Part shown: piece after piece, positions 15,561 to 28,571 of the stretch
Position numbering within the stretch: position 1 is the stretch's first letter
Layout of the letters: each line of letters begins with the position of its first letter
Source of the DNA: Phymorhynchus buccinoides
Lineage: Eukaryota; Mollusca; Gastropoda; Neogastropoda; Raphitomidae
Direction: 5' to 3'
Assembly: GCA_017654935.2 (NCBI GenBank)
Contig: CM065698.1
Span: forward strand, 44,121,691-44,185,690
Length of the DNA: 64,000 nt
Program-made: the position numbers and the translations under genes
The notes under the pieces: generated by a model
The model's input: only the letters and a program-made list of their open reading frames with translations
Databases searched by the model: none
Told to the model about the DNA's origin: nothing

Positions 15561-16436
15561 CTTGGGCATAAAGTAACATTTCAGTTGTAACTTTAACGAA
15601 ACTTGGCAGACGGAATGGTACCCCATGTCCTGACGTTGACGCACCCGTTATAACAGTTTCACCAAACGGCAAGCCATGTGAACGTACTCCCAGTTGATAT
15701 GATTTGTTGAAAGATGTCAAAGTTATAGAGCCACCAGTCATAAGTTCCTGATCATTCAATGATGAGGCTCATGATGTCAGTTCATGAAAACGGCAAGCCA
15801 TGTGGACTTAATTCCAGAGAAATCGATATTTTTTAAATTGATAAATACGTTCCAGTCGCCATAATCTAAATCACTGGAATTGTTATAAAGAAAACTGGCT
15901 GCCGAGAAATGTCTCCCTGATGTCTGTAATGTTATTTAACTCATATGACAAACCATATTTTCATCAACATATTTCCACTGACTTCGAGTTTTGGTTTGGT
16001 ATTGTTGGTGAACTGAGGGATGTTAGTATGGCTTGTTCTCCCCCTCCCCCATCCCCCATACTTCCACCAACATTATTTCCACTGGCTTCGAGTTTTGTAT
16101 CAATTTTGTTCATGAACTGGGGAGACGCTTATATACTATTGCCATCTTGTTCTCTTTGACACGCAACCGGGTTTTTTTCAGCCCCGCTAATTTCCTCTGT
16201 GTTGTATAATTATCCTCTCCCCATTATTCTTTGGTAATTATCACCGTAATTTGAACCGTCTTATCCCTGCCTGTGCTTGTTCGATCAGCCCCTCTATGAT
16301 TACTCCCTTAGGCCTACTTGTTCATAAAGAGCCTCAGGGTGCAATTGCCCTATTTCATCTGTGCTTAGGTATAATATACAAAAAAATATATAAAAAAATA
16401 AAGCCTGAAGTCTGTGTGAAGGGGTGATATAAGCTT
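15561..16436. other. Intergenic DNA, nothing recognised
   Basis: CGGCAAGCCATGTG occurs twice (15668 and 15790), suggesting an old local duplication. Otherwise no gene or repeat family. Confidence 0.4.
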
Positions 16437-16910
16437 AATCGGGACTTTCCTGGTATTGCAATACTACCTCCAGCCGGATCGTCCCACTGTCTTTATAAGC
16501 TATTATAAGTCATAAGTCATAAGTTTCTTTATTGTCCATTGGCATTGTACAACGCACATGGAAACTTGTCTTCCACCGTGTAAAATAAAAATATTAAATA
16601 AAAATATGAAACATAAATTTACATTAACAAATATGCAACTCTCACACCACACCCAATCATTCATCCGCTCTCCGCTATCTTGCTCACTCATCATGCAACC
16701 CACCACCACTTCCGCCTTCATCTTTAACCCTTTATTTTATTTTTTCCTTCCTTTCCTCCTTTTTTCCTTGTTCCTTTTCTCCGCCTCCCCCCCTTTCCCT
16801 TTTTTCCTACCCCTCCCCCCCTTTTTATTAAAAAAAAAATGTTAGGTAGGCTTTTTTTTATTTTTTATTATTGTCCCACGTGTGCATGTTCCAGACAGAA
16901 GGACGCTTAA
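16437..16910. repeat. GGGACTTTCC repeat split by a retroelement end
   Basis: The left half (GGGACTTTCCTGGTATTG ... CCCACTGTCTTTAT, to about 16496) and right half (TTATTGTCCCACGTGTGCAT, from about 16868) are the two parts of the dispersed repeat. Between them lies about 370 bp whose left end on the minus strand is AATAAAGAAACTTATGACTT with tandem TTATGAC units, the form of a LINE 3' tail. Confidence 0.6.
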
Positions 16911-16952
16911 ACGGACTTCACACACTGTGAGAAAAGTGTTCTAGTATGTCGC

Positions 16953-17192
16953 AGGGACGGACCTAAGTTTTTAAGGGGTGGGGGCTAATTCATCGAAGGT
17001 GCAAAGCACCAAGACCCCTAGGGGGGTCCGGGGGCATGCTCCCCCTGAAAATGTTTAAATTGAAGAAGCAAAGTAGTGCAATCTGGGCATGAAATAAAGG
17101 ACTAATGAGGACACAAAGGAAAAAGGGTGGGGGCTGCAGCCCCCTAACCCCCCCCCCCCCCCTTTCCCCCCGTACATATGGGTCCGGCCCTG
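16953..17192. mobile_element. hAT-type MITE (CAGGGNCGGACC ends)
   Basis: The left end CAGGGACGGACC and right end GGGTCCGGCCCTG are inverted; CAGGG ends are typical of hAT elements. No clear 8-bp target duplication is visible. A related single end is at about 59371. Confidence 0.5.
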
Positions 17193-17880
17193 GTGTGCAT
17201 GCGTAGGTGATACAAGTCCCACATACCGCTCGCTATTCCCACAATTCTGATGTAAATTTGAATGGAAAAAAATGCAATAGGTACCACATACTATTGGCAC
17301 CACATACCTTTGTTCCCACAAAATTATAGTCCCACATTTTGCATAGCGGTATGTGGGTCTGATGGTGTGTGGTACCAATGGTGCGTGTGAATATTGGTAT
17401 AAATGGTAACGACACTATTATGCTTTCGTGTTGCATTGCAGAGGCTCAAGCATGAAATCAAAGACTCTAAAACGGTAAGATGGACTACTTAAGAGTTACG
17501 GCGAGCCGGGCTGATAGAGTTATCGTTAGTGGGGTAGTTAAACCATTCACAGTGGCGGCTATCCAAAGACTCAGACTGGAATTTGAACGGAGAATTCAAC
17601 TGGCCTATTGACGTGAAAATGTGTCACGTTTAAAAGGGACATAACCAGTGTTTCTGTCCTCACTACTCATATAGGGAAAAGGGACCGGATGTTAGTCTTT
17701 TTGATGAAATTAAAACCTCAACTGTCATTGTACCTGAACAGCACGTGAATTGAATCAGGTTCACGCTCGGGTTCCTCAGGACACAAAGTGCAAAGAACCG
17801 AAAACACTACTTTGCAATGTAAGCAATATAGCGCTTTCCTTCTTTTCTTTTAAGCCACATGGTCTTTGTCACTGGTTCTT
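17193..17880. other. Intergenic DNA, little recognised
   Basis: The section 17276-17400 contains several TACCACATAC / GGTATGTGG words in both orientations, a weak inverted arrangement. No gene seen. Confidence 0.35.
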
Positions 17881-17884
17881 TGGC

Positions 17885-18098
17885 GGAGAGAGAGATAGGT
17901 GGGGTGAGAGGAAGTGTGTGAGAGAGAGAGAGAGAGAGAGAGGAGGGGTGGGTGGGTGGGTGAGAAGAGCCGGGGAGAGAGAGAGGGGGGGGTGGGGGGG
18001 GTGGGGGGTGACAAGTCATGCACACGTGAAACGATGATTCTTGGTGTGTAAATCATCTGAATGTTTATTTGATATGAACAAGTAGTCTTCTTTACATG

Positions 18099-18195
<97 letters not shown>
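17885..18195. repeat. GA microsatellite, two blocks
   Basis: GA blocks at about 17918-17942 and 18102-18195, with G-rich DNA between them. Confidence 0.9.
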
Positions 18196-18197
<2 letters not shown>

Positions 18198-18499
18198 GAC
18201 TAACTTCAAAAACATTTTTGTTATGACAATGGCCTAATGATAAGCCTTCATGTCAAGTAGTTATTACTCGTATTACATTGCCAAAGATAGTTCATTCTAT
18301 AGTCTTCAGTTGACAGTGCAAAAAAAAAAGGACGCTGCTTTTTTTTCGCACTATCAAAGAGCGCTAAGACGCTAGATCACCAGCTGCGCGGCAATATTTT
18401 CGGCTGCAGTGCTTCACCTCGTAGCTGGTGACGAACCTTTTTTTTCGAGGAATTTAGAAGGACTTCAAAGATATCGTGATGATAAGTCTCGTACTATCT

Positions 18500-18732
18500 C
18501 AATGTGAATACAGGCCCAGGTGCTCGGCAGCACTTTCGATGCCAGTGATCTTGACCTTTGACCTATGACCATTTTCGGCTCCAGTGACCTTGACCTTTGA
18601 CCTACGACATTCATTTTCGAACATAGCCTAGATATCCTTAGTACATATCCACATGCAAAGTTTGAGCCTCCTAGGTCCCTCCGTTCAAATGTTATCGTGC
18701 CAGGTGCTCGGCAGCACTTTCGACTCCAGTGA
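18500..18732 (+). repeat. Repeat with paired DR1 nuclear-receptor-like motifs
   Basis: CAGGTGCTCGGCAGCACTTTCGA occurs in near-identical form at both ends (near 18508 and 18702). TGACCTTTGACCT, the complement of a perfect DR1 (AGGTCA-A-AGGTCA), occurs at 18552-18564 and 18591-18603. TGACCTTG-rich DNA of the same flavour is at 53540 and 58568, so this is probably repeat-derived, although it sits about 420-470 bp upstream of the MRPS22 start codon. Confidence 0.6.
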
Positions 18733-19020
18733 CCAAAACAGGGGGAATAAGTTGTGTTCATTTCATGAATCGTGTACATGTAACTAAGAATAGTTATTCC
18801 CCTTTATTTTCCGAAGATTACTTTTTTCATATTTTACGTGGCGTGGATGGTGGGAAGGGAAACAATAATTTTCTTTCTGTTTTTCTCTTCTGGATCTGGA
18901 TCTGGATCTGTACGTCGAAGGAGCCTATGAAGGCTATAAACTCGACTTCTTTCTTTTTTTTTTGCTTCTTTTTTTTCTTCTATTTTCTCCGGAGACATCC
19001 GGTTTGGTTATGAAAAAAAC

Positions 19021-19132
19021 ATGGCGGCCCCCACTAATGTAACCTGTTTTGCCCTTCGAAGTCTGCTACGGGGTGGCCGTGGCGGCTTCCATATACTCAG
19101 GCCTTGCTCTTTCTGCACATCGTCATCAATCT
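19021..19132 (+). CDS. MRPS22: MRPS22 exon 1 (start and mitochondrial presequence)
   Basis: Begins ATG GCG GCC CCC; the product starts [19 protein letters not shown] and continues with Arg, His and a Ser run, with no acidic residue in the first 38, as expected of a mitochondrial targeting peptide. The donor is AATCT|GTGAGT, leaving one base (T), which combines with CC at the start of exon 2 to give Ser. Confidence 0.9.
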
Positions 19133-22100
19133 GTGAGTCAACTGCCAGACTTTTTAATCTGATGGACGACTGAGTAAAAGACATGTCGTTCACTCATCAG
19201 TTAATACTGACCCAGTAAACTGTAAAGCTCTTCTCGTCAATCAGCCACCTTCATCTGGGGCGAGTTTCTCTAGGTCAGGTAGTTAGGACATTAGGCCTCG
19301 CGGCCTCTTCACTGTCTTGTCATTTTTGTTTGAACTTTTGCACAGCTGAGAGGTTTTTATATTTTGTTTTCGCCAAATAATTTTTTGTTGTCACGGAGGA
19401 ATTTATGTCACACGTAAGCACTAAACTAATAATTTTTTTATTAGAAAAAAATTATTTTCTAATTAATAGAGTAATAAAGTTTTGGAATACTCTTCCTGCA
19501 CATATTAAATGAGCACAGAATCTAACACAATTCAAAAACCTCCTTGGTGGATACACCAACATATCAAAACTACAATATGACTCTATATGAGCATGACTAA
19601 AAGGCAGATTTGCCGAAAACAAAATACAAAAACCTCTCAGCTGTGCAAAAGTTCAAACAAAAATGACAGGACAGTGAAGAGGCCGCAAGGCCTAATGTCC
19701 TAACTACCTGACCTGACCTGACTAAGCAAGTAGTAACACACAAACCATAGTTCATTTTCATATCAATTCGATTGAAGCAATAATTTGGATGCAAATATTC
19801 ACAGCTTGACATAAAACTTGTTTATTTTGATCTACTCTTCTGCTAGTGGGTGCCAAAATTATGTTGTAGGGTAAGAGACCCCCTGTGACGGGAGATCTTG
19901 TGTTGTCACATGTCTGACATGACATGTCTGATATGTCACAAGTAACTCATGAGTTACGATTTTAAGTTGAAATTAGGCACATTACAAAGTTTACTTCACA
20001 ACACTTTGGCTGTTTCAGTGATACTGAAGCAATATTTCTTGAAAAAGTACTTTCTTTTTTGTTGGTTTATGAGACTAATCATGACTTCAATCACATGTTA
20101 CTTGTTACCTGTGACAACACTTCAATTTGTCATCACATGGATTTGTGTAGCAAGTAACATAAATAAAGTTCTACTCTCTTATTGATTTGGCTTGAATTTT
20201 TTTTATCATTACTTTACAATATGCAAATGGAATGTTTCTTTGAAGAAATAAACATTTGTTTGCTGTTTCTGAGATTTTCTTTTATGGTAGGCAATTGTGT
20301 GCCAGTGAGGCGACGAAATATGTGTAGGTGAGGATGCAAAATTAAGCATAACACATGTGTTATTAGTGACTATTATTATTATTACTAAAGTGTCAAAAAC
20401 AATTATACCAGATTATTCTAGCAATGTGACTTTATTTATTTCTGCTTTATGAACATGACCTTTGCTATGCTCTTCACACAGCATAGTACTTTATGTTGTC
20501 ACATGTCACAAGTAACATGTCCTGAAGCCAATTTAAAATCGCGATAAATCATAGTCTAAGCTCATTTAGCCTTAAATTCACACAAACTCATTTTATTGGA
20601 GTTGAAAAGAAACAGAAAAGGTCAAAAGAATTGCTGACAATGACATTTTTTATTTTTCACTTGCTTGGAAAGCACCTTTTGACATTGCCTCATGTGTTTA
20701 TCAGATCCCCACAAATTCTTCTATGTTTCAGATATGGTAATTTCAACTTCCTTAGTCTGTGTTCGTAATCAAGAACAGTGACTAACGCCTTTAATCAATT
20801 TTGTTGCTCGTCTTTGGACCCTTTCTAATGCTGCCGATTGCCTTTTTAAAAACGGACTCCAGACTCTAGATAACGGTCGCCGCGCGAATAACGCTCACGG
20901 CAAACGGGGCCTAAGAAACACTTTAGAAAGCGTTTGCGGAAGAATATTACAAGCTCTTGTCTGATTGGTCAAAAAATTTTTTATTTTAAGCAAACTGTAA
21001 TGGACCAATCAACAACAAGAACCGTATTCACCCCCTACTAGTTCCGGATAGTTCGCCGCTTGTCACCTTTCGACTGAGAGCAAAACGATCAGCAAACGAA
21101 GTGTGTTTCTTAGACCGTTTTTGCCGATTTGAGCGAGCGTGACGAAACGTTAGCCCTTGTGAAACTCGCCCCAGGTTGAAGATTATGCCGATATTGAAAA
21201 AAAGAAACCGAAGGTCACGCGCAGCGCCAGGTCACCAAAGAAGTTAGAAGAAAAGAAAAGAAATGAACTGAATCTTAATAAATGATACATATGCGGGGGT
21301 GGGTGGGGGGGCGGTATTGAATACAAAGATATGCAGACTCCCTAGTCTGATATGCCCAGCATTGGTGGAGCTGCCGGACAGGCACAATGCTCTTCATTCA
21401 GCCTCCAGCAAGCTGGGGACCTAGTCTGGCCCCAACTGAAAAAACAAAACAAAACGGGTGGTAGTGGACATTTATGGAAGAACAGAAAGGGAGGGGGAGG
21501 AAGACAGGGGGGGGGGGGGGGATGGCATGAAGGTTGTAGGATTAGAGCAATTAGGATTAGAGCAAGGAGCCAAGCCTAGACCTGAAAAGGTCCAGCGTCT
21601 CAGCTTCCACTGTGTCTTGGGACAGGGCGTTCCACTCTGGTATTGTTCGAGGGAAGAATGACAGCTGTCTGTACTGAGTACGACATGATGGGATGTTGTA
21701 CGCCTTCGTGTTGGATTTTCTGGTGCCCCTTCTTGTGCCTATTGGAGTTGGCAAGTAGGCTGAGTTGATTTCAACCAGGCCTAGTTGGTGTTTGTACAGC
21801 ATCTCCAGCCTTCTGTGTTTCCTTCTCTCTTCTAACGTCAGCTAGGGAGGTGCACACTCAGTAGTCCAGGTATGAAGGGGAAAAAATTCAGTGAAAAGTT
21901 TTTGGGTCACATCTTAGACTAGAGAAGTTAGAGGGAGTCTTAATCAGGCATGGGAATTGTCCGCGAATTCGCGGATTTACGGAAATCTTTTTTGAAATTG
22001 TTACTAAATACTTCAATTGGGGGGCTTTTCAGAGTTTTTTGTCTCTGACAATTCCCATCCTGCTTAATAGGGAGGTACCATTGTACTACTGTTGTGGTCA

Positions 22101-24490
22101 TCATTATCATCATTATCATCAAAAAAAGGTAGAAAGAGAAAAGAGATTCATAAACTACTCAATCTCTTGCTTCTGACCATTTCTGTATTGTTTGTGAACT
22201 ATGTTTGTCTGTCCCGTCTGACACCCCATCGTACAGACAGTCTCGTAATGTACGCGGCATGGATAGATCAGCATTTCAAGCAGAGTTGCGCGCGACTATC
22301 TGCCCTGAATCATGCCCCACGGTCAACAACCTTAACAGCGCTCTCACTCGCGTTATCGACACACACGCGCCGTTACGTCACCGCCAAGAGCGTGCCGATA
22401 GACTGGAGCCGTGGTACCCTTTAGTTAGCACTGAACTGAACTCGGCGAAGTCAGAAAAGCGTGTAGCTGAAAGAGCATGGCTTAAGACCCCCCTTACCGT
22501 TACAAAACAAATCTTCAACGCTGCGAAACGAAAAATAGCGAACATAGTGTTGACAGCAAGATCCTCCTTTTACACTGACCAAATAAACAATGCAGTGACC
22601 TCTAGTCGGCTGTTTTCTATCTGCAGCAAACTACTGGGGCGTGAAAAAAGCACCCCTCTCCCTACCACCCACCCTGTCAGTGACCTTCCTGATGTCTTTA
22701 ACGACTACTTTGTTCAGAAAATCCAGCTGATCAGAAACGAACTTGATCAGGCTTCTTCCACACCTAGGCCTACCACCCTGTTAGACCAAATAGGAACAAC
22801 ATCCACGTTCTTGGAATTTCAGCCAGTTACTGCCTTTGAATTGAAGAAGATCATTCTAAAAGCTAAACCCACTTCCTGTCCTCTTGACCCTATACCGACG
22901 CCACTTTTCATAGAGTATCTTGATGAACTACTCCCTACTCTCACCCATATTGTCAACAACTCTCTGACATCTGGCTCCTTTCCATCTGTGTTCAAAACTG
23001 CCATTGTCAAACCACTTCTAAAGAAATCATCCCTTGACCCAAACACTCTCAAGAACTATAGGCCTATATCCAACCTCTCTTTCATATCAAAAATCATCGA
23101 GAAATTAGTTCTTCATCAACTCCTAGGCTATCTCAATGAACATCAACTCATCAGTCGTTCACAATCAGCATACAGGCCATTTCACAGCACTGAAACGGCA
23201 CTGTTGAAAGTAACTAATGACATTCTCTTAGCTCTTGACTCTGGTGACGCATCTATATTAACTCTTTTGGATCTTTCAGCTGCTTTTGATACTATTGACC
23301 ACCATATACTCCTTAAGAGGCTTCAAATCACCTATGGAATATCAAGCACTGCTCTGTCATGGTTCTCGTCTTACCTTTCTGGTCGAACTCAGTCTGTCTC
23401 CATCAATGACTCATCTTCTGCAATGGTTGGCCTCACATGTGGGGTTCCTCAAGGCTCAGTACTTGGACCAGTCCTCTTCATCATGTACACTAAACCCCTG
23501 TCCGAGTTGATCACTTCTCATTCAGTTGATTCTCAGTCTTTTGCTGATGATACACAACTCCACAAGCCTGTATCCCCATCTACCATTCTTCCTTCTATAT
23601 CTTCACTTGAATTCTGCATTCGCAACATCAAATCATGGATGCTACAAAACAAACTGAAGCTGAATGACGACAAAACGGAGGCCTTGTTCATCCACTCTCC
23701 ATCTAGAAAACTTTCGTACCCAAAGCCTGATTCCATCTCTGTCTGTGACACTCAAATACCTTTTTCTCCTTCTGCTAGAAATCTTGGCTTCCACATCTCT
23801 CAAGATATGAGTGTTGACTCACAAGTTCAAACTATCTGTCGGTCAGCATACTGTGAGCTGCGTCGCATTGGTACGATTCGCCATCTCCTGTCTATAGATA
23901 CTACTAAAATACTAGTCTGCGCTTTTGTTCTCTCTAAACTAGATTATTGTAATTCACTCTTGTATGGCTGCCCCCAACACCTCATTGACAAGCTTCAAAA
24001 AGTCCAGAACTCTGCTGCCAGACTTGTCCTCAAGGTCTCTAAGTATCATCATGTTCAACCACTCCTGATATCCCTTCATTGGCTTTCCATCAAAGCACGT
24101 ATTGACTACAAAATTTCCACTCTATGTCATTCTTATTTCTCTGGAAATGCCCCTAGCTACATTTCTGACATGCTTTCTGTCTATACTCCATCAAGGCAAT
24201 TGCGGTCATCTTCAGATTCCAAAATTCTCTGTGTTCCTAGTACACGAACAAAAATGTTTGGTGAGCGCTCCTTTTCCTTTTCGGCCCCATCAGTTTGGAA
24301 CTCCTTACCACGCGAAATCCGCCATATCCAGTCCTTGCAATGTTTCAAATCAGCTCTCAAGACCCACCTGTTCAAGCTACATCACAACCTTTAGGCCACA
24401 TTACTTCTGGACTCTATTCTCACACACACACTCCCCTCCCCCCATATTAGTTTCACTGTGTGTTGACTGCAATGTGTACGTCAGCTTTGT

Positions 24491-24538
<48 letters not shown>

Positions 24539-24623
24539 TGTGTGTGTGTGTGTTGATGCTTTGTTCAACTGATTGTATTTTGAATTGTGTTTTTTGGGTG
24601 GGGTGAGTGGTGGTGATGCTAAC

Positions 24624-24688
<65 letters not shown>

Positions 24689-27276
24689 CGGTACGTGCGT
24701 GTATGTGTGGGTGGGGTGTGTATGTGTATGCCTATTTGCATGTGCGTGAGCGATTATTTCGTGTTGTTGAATTTGTTGCTTCTTAATTTTTGTTGTTGTT
24801 AAGCGCATAGAGCTCCACATTGGTGGAGGAATGCGCTATATAAATGATTCACTATTATTATTATTATTATTATCACAGCCTCCAGCGCTAGTAGGGATTT
24901 TTTCAATTCTTCAATATCTGAGTTCTGACTAACTAACTTCCTTTAAAATTTTAAATCTATCATAAAATTATTATCCTTCTACATAGCATACGGAGTACCT
25001 AAAAATACTTAAATTATTCCTGACCACTTTGGCTCTATCTTCTCCCCATACTATCTCATCAGTTCACTTTCTACCCTATCTTTGCTGAACTTATTTTCTT
25101 TCCTTTTTCGTACTACCCCCTAAAGTGCAGCAGAATCTTCAACGTGATGAAGTTGGCTGCCTGAGGCGAAGAAGAAGAAGAGGGATCCCATGCCAGAGTT
25201 CATGCAGGCAGAAGTGCAGACGCTGCTGAGGAGGATGACCATCCAGGGCTCCCAATCCCGCAAAACAAGGGGTCCCAGGGACTCCTTCACTTACAGTATA
25301 GAGGGTCCTGGAAGCGGGGTAGAGGGTCCTAGTGGCATTACGAATGCTAAAAAAGAATTTTTCTAGTGCATCCCTGGGACCCCCTGCACATTCTTTTAGA
25401 GCGTCCTTTAGAATTTTTGTACTTCATAGATCCCCAAATGGGGGGGTGTCCTTGGGAACCCTGACCATCTTTATTATTACTATCATTATAATATTATTAT
25501 TGACTCTCACAGCCTCCAGCGCTAGTGGGGATGGCACCAGGGATCCCATGCCAATGTTCATGCAGGCAGAAGTGCAGACGCTGCTGAGGAGGATGACTGG
25601 CTTCGACATCTTGAAGGTGGCCGGCCCTTTCAAAAATCCCCTGAAGAAACCCAAGTACAAACTGCTGACTGATGAGGAGCTTGCACAGGTATTGGTTTAA
25701 ACAATTATTTTTTTTTATTGAGTATCACATAGTAAAGCAGCAACATAAACAAATGAGAACGAGCACAACAAGCGTAAAACTTAAATACAAGGCTCTTAGG
25801 TATTGTACTGTATTGTATTGCGTTGTATTGTTTTCTACTGCAAGAATCCCCACAAGAAGCCAGGCATGTCAATCTTCAGAGAATTCTCTGAATTCAGAGA
25901 AAAGTGGATGTGGAAAAGTCAAATGACAGAGGGGGTTTTAAGCTTCAGGAGATGCTTTTTCCCCTGATTTTAACAAGTTTTATGCATTCATCTTCAAGAG
26001 AAATGCCCCCTGATCAACATCAAGGGCTTGTTACCCCTTGACCACACCAAGAGACAACATCTTATGAACCCAAAAATATTTTCAGAGAAAAGTGGATGTG
26101 GAAAAGTCAAATGACAGAGGGGGTTTTAAGCTTCAGGAGATGCTCTTTTCCCTGGTTTTAACAGTTTTATACATTCATCTTCAAGAGGAATGCCCCCTGA
26201 TCACCATCAAGGGCTTTTTACCCCTTGACCACACCTAGAGACAACATGAACCCCCAAATATTTTCAGAGAAAAATGCTTTTCCCCCCATTGCCCTGCCTG
26301 GAAACCCAAGTGTAAATTGCTGACTGATGAGCTTACACGTGATGTATATGTATTGTATTGTATTCAGGGCTCCCAGGGACCCCCATTTGGGGGTCTATGA
26401 AGTACTAAAATTCTAAAGGACCCTCTAAAAGAATGTGCAGGGGGTCCCAGGGATGCATTTTAATTAGCAACATTCTTTTTAGCATTCTCAATGCCACTGG
26501 GACCCTCTATCCTGCCTCTAAGACCCTCTATACTGTATGGAGTCCCTGGGACCCCTTGTTTTGAGGTATGATTGGGAATGGGAGCCCTGGTATTGTATTT
26601 ACAGTATATTGTATCCTACAGCTAAAATCCCCAGTTTAAACCCAAGTACAAACTGCTGACAGATGAGGAGCTAGCACAGGTACTTGGTTGTAGGTTTTTT
26701 ATGTGGCGTCGTGTCATGTCATGTTGAGGGATGTGTCATCTTTCATCCCAAAACCTCAAAGATCAACTGCTGAACTATGCGAAGCTGGCATAGCTATTAC
26801 AAAGAGTAGACAACAGGTTCAACAATTCAATGATTTGTTATTATCAAGTACTATATTTTCCGTACTATGATGCGCACCAAACTTTAAGGCGCATCTTCCA
26901 AATTTTTAATTTAAAAAATCAGATTTTGTTATTATGTTTTCATACTATAGTAGTATGAATAAAAGTATTGCCTTGTAGTAAAAATAAATACAGTATTTTA
27001 TTTTACTATCTGCATAGAAAGAAAGGATTGTGTTCAGTTTTATTTTGATTTGAGACATTTATAAATTTTATTTTAAAGTGACTGAATTTTAATTGGAACA
27101 TTGTACTTAGTCATGCATGCATCGCATAGCCTCAACTAGAAAATAAGAGTTAATAATTAATGGACTGGAAAAAAATCTGGCACAATAAAAAAATCTAAAC
27201 AAAACTGTGATAGTGCATCATAACATGATGAACAAAAAAACAACACTCGTACATGCACACACGCACACGCACACGC

Positions 27277-27324
<48 letters not shown>

Positions 27325-28425
27325 AGATATAATTAAATTTTGCCATAAAGATGGTGCTAAGAATATCCTTAGTAAATAAACAGAAAACCTAATTTAAATA
27401 TTTTAGTTTTTTAATTTAATGTCAATTGAAGTTTGACTTTCAAATTCAAGATTCACCATTTGCAGAAATATGACATAGAAGAGAGAGTTTTTGCCCTTTA
27501 TTTGTATTTATTTGGTTTTAAATGATTAAATAAACAAACACTCACTTAAATTTTCAATTTATATTTTGGATAGAGATAGAGATAATTATACACTAAATAG
27601 ACGTTTGGTATGTTTAGGGTTGTTGACTAATTTTTGCTTTTGTTCAAAAACATGCAGAGTGACTTAATCACTTATGGCGTTATGCAAGATTTTCCCATGC
27701 ATCATTACAAATTTTGCCACAAATATGATTTTCTGTCCTTCTTCTTCGGTCGCTCAGACAGTTTCCTGTCAGTTATGAGCGCAGATGCGTCATGCTGCCA
27801 TTATACGCCTAACTAAGAAATATTTAGGCCCAGCAAATCTGACTTCGGCTGCAGGAAATGTTTTTGAAAGCGGGGTGTGTTTTTTTAAAGCAGGAGAATG
27901 GACCAGTAAGGCAGAAAGATAGTAGATGACAGTAAGCAAAGGGAAAAGGCAGAATCAAAGAGAGTGACAGATTGGAGGAAGTTACAAGCACAGGTCTTCC
28001 AGAGGGTGGGGTAGCTATTTATACGAAAGACACCCCCCCCCCCCCCGGTATCCCCACGCAGGGAGTTTTATGTCCGATGTATTATTATTAATTGATTTCA
28101 TTTTTCTTCGCCAGTTGCAAAAGGAGGCCGACCACAAGATGAAGTACCGCATGCAGATCCCGCCCTTTATGAAAGTGCGTCAGCCAATCAGAGAAGTGCT
28201 TTCAAATGACCCTGACCTTGCGGGTCTGGACAGCAGCAAGTACATTTTCACCGACATCAGTTTCGGCATCAAGGACAGGGTATGTATTTTAATTTATCAA
28301 TATTTGAAATGTTGTATTTCTATACTTTTTTTATAGTCCAAAAAATACGTTAAACTTGAGTTCCTACCTGGGTACAGTGAATTTTCCCTATCACTTTGCA
28401 CTAGGCCTTAGGGTCTGAACGTGGA

Positions 28426-28459
<34 letters not shown>

Positions 28460-28535
28460 GTGCCCATGCACTTAGCATGCGTTAAACTTAAACCCAGTGG
28501 CAACGAAAAAGTTGTCATTTTGGTCAAAATGTAAC

Positions 28536-28571
<36 letters not shown>

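Noticed and set aside
25332..25512. In-frame upstream extension of MRPS22 exon 2
   Set aside because: It reads through the CAGGGCTCCC MITE and the acceptor at 25510-25512; exon 1 at 19021 has the matching phase and a mitochondrial presequence.
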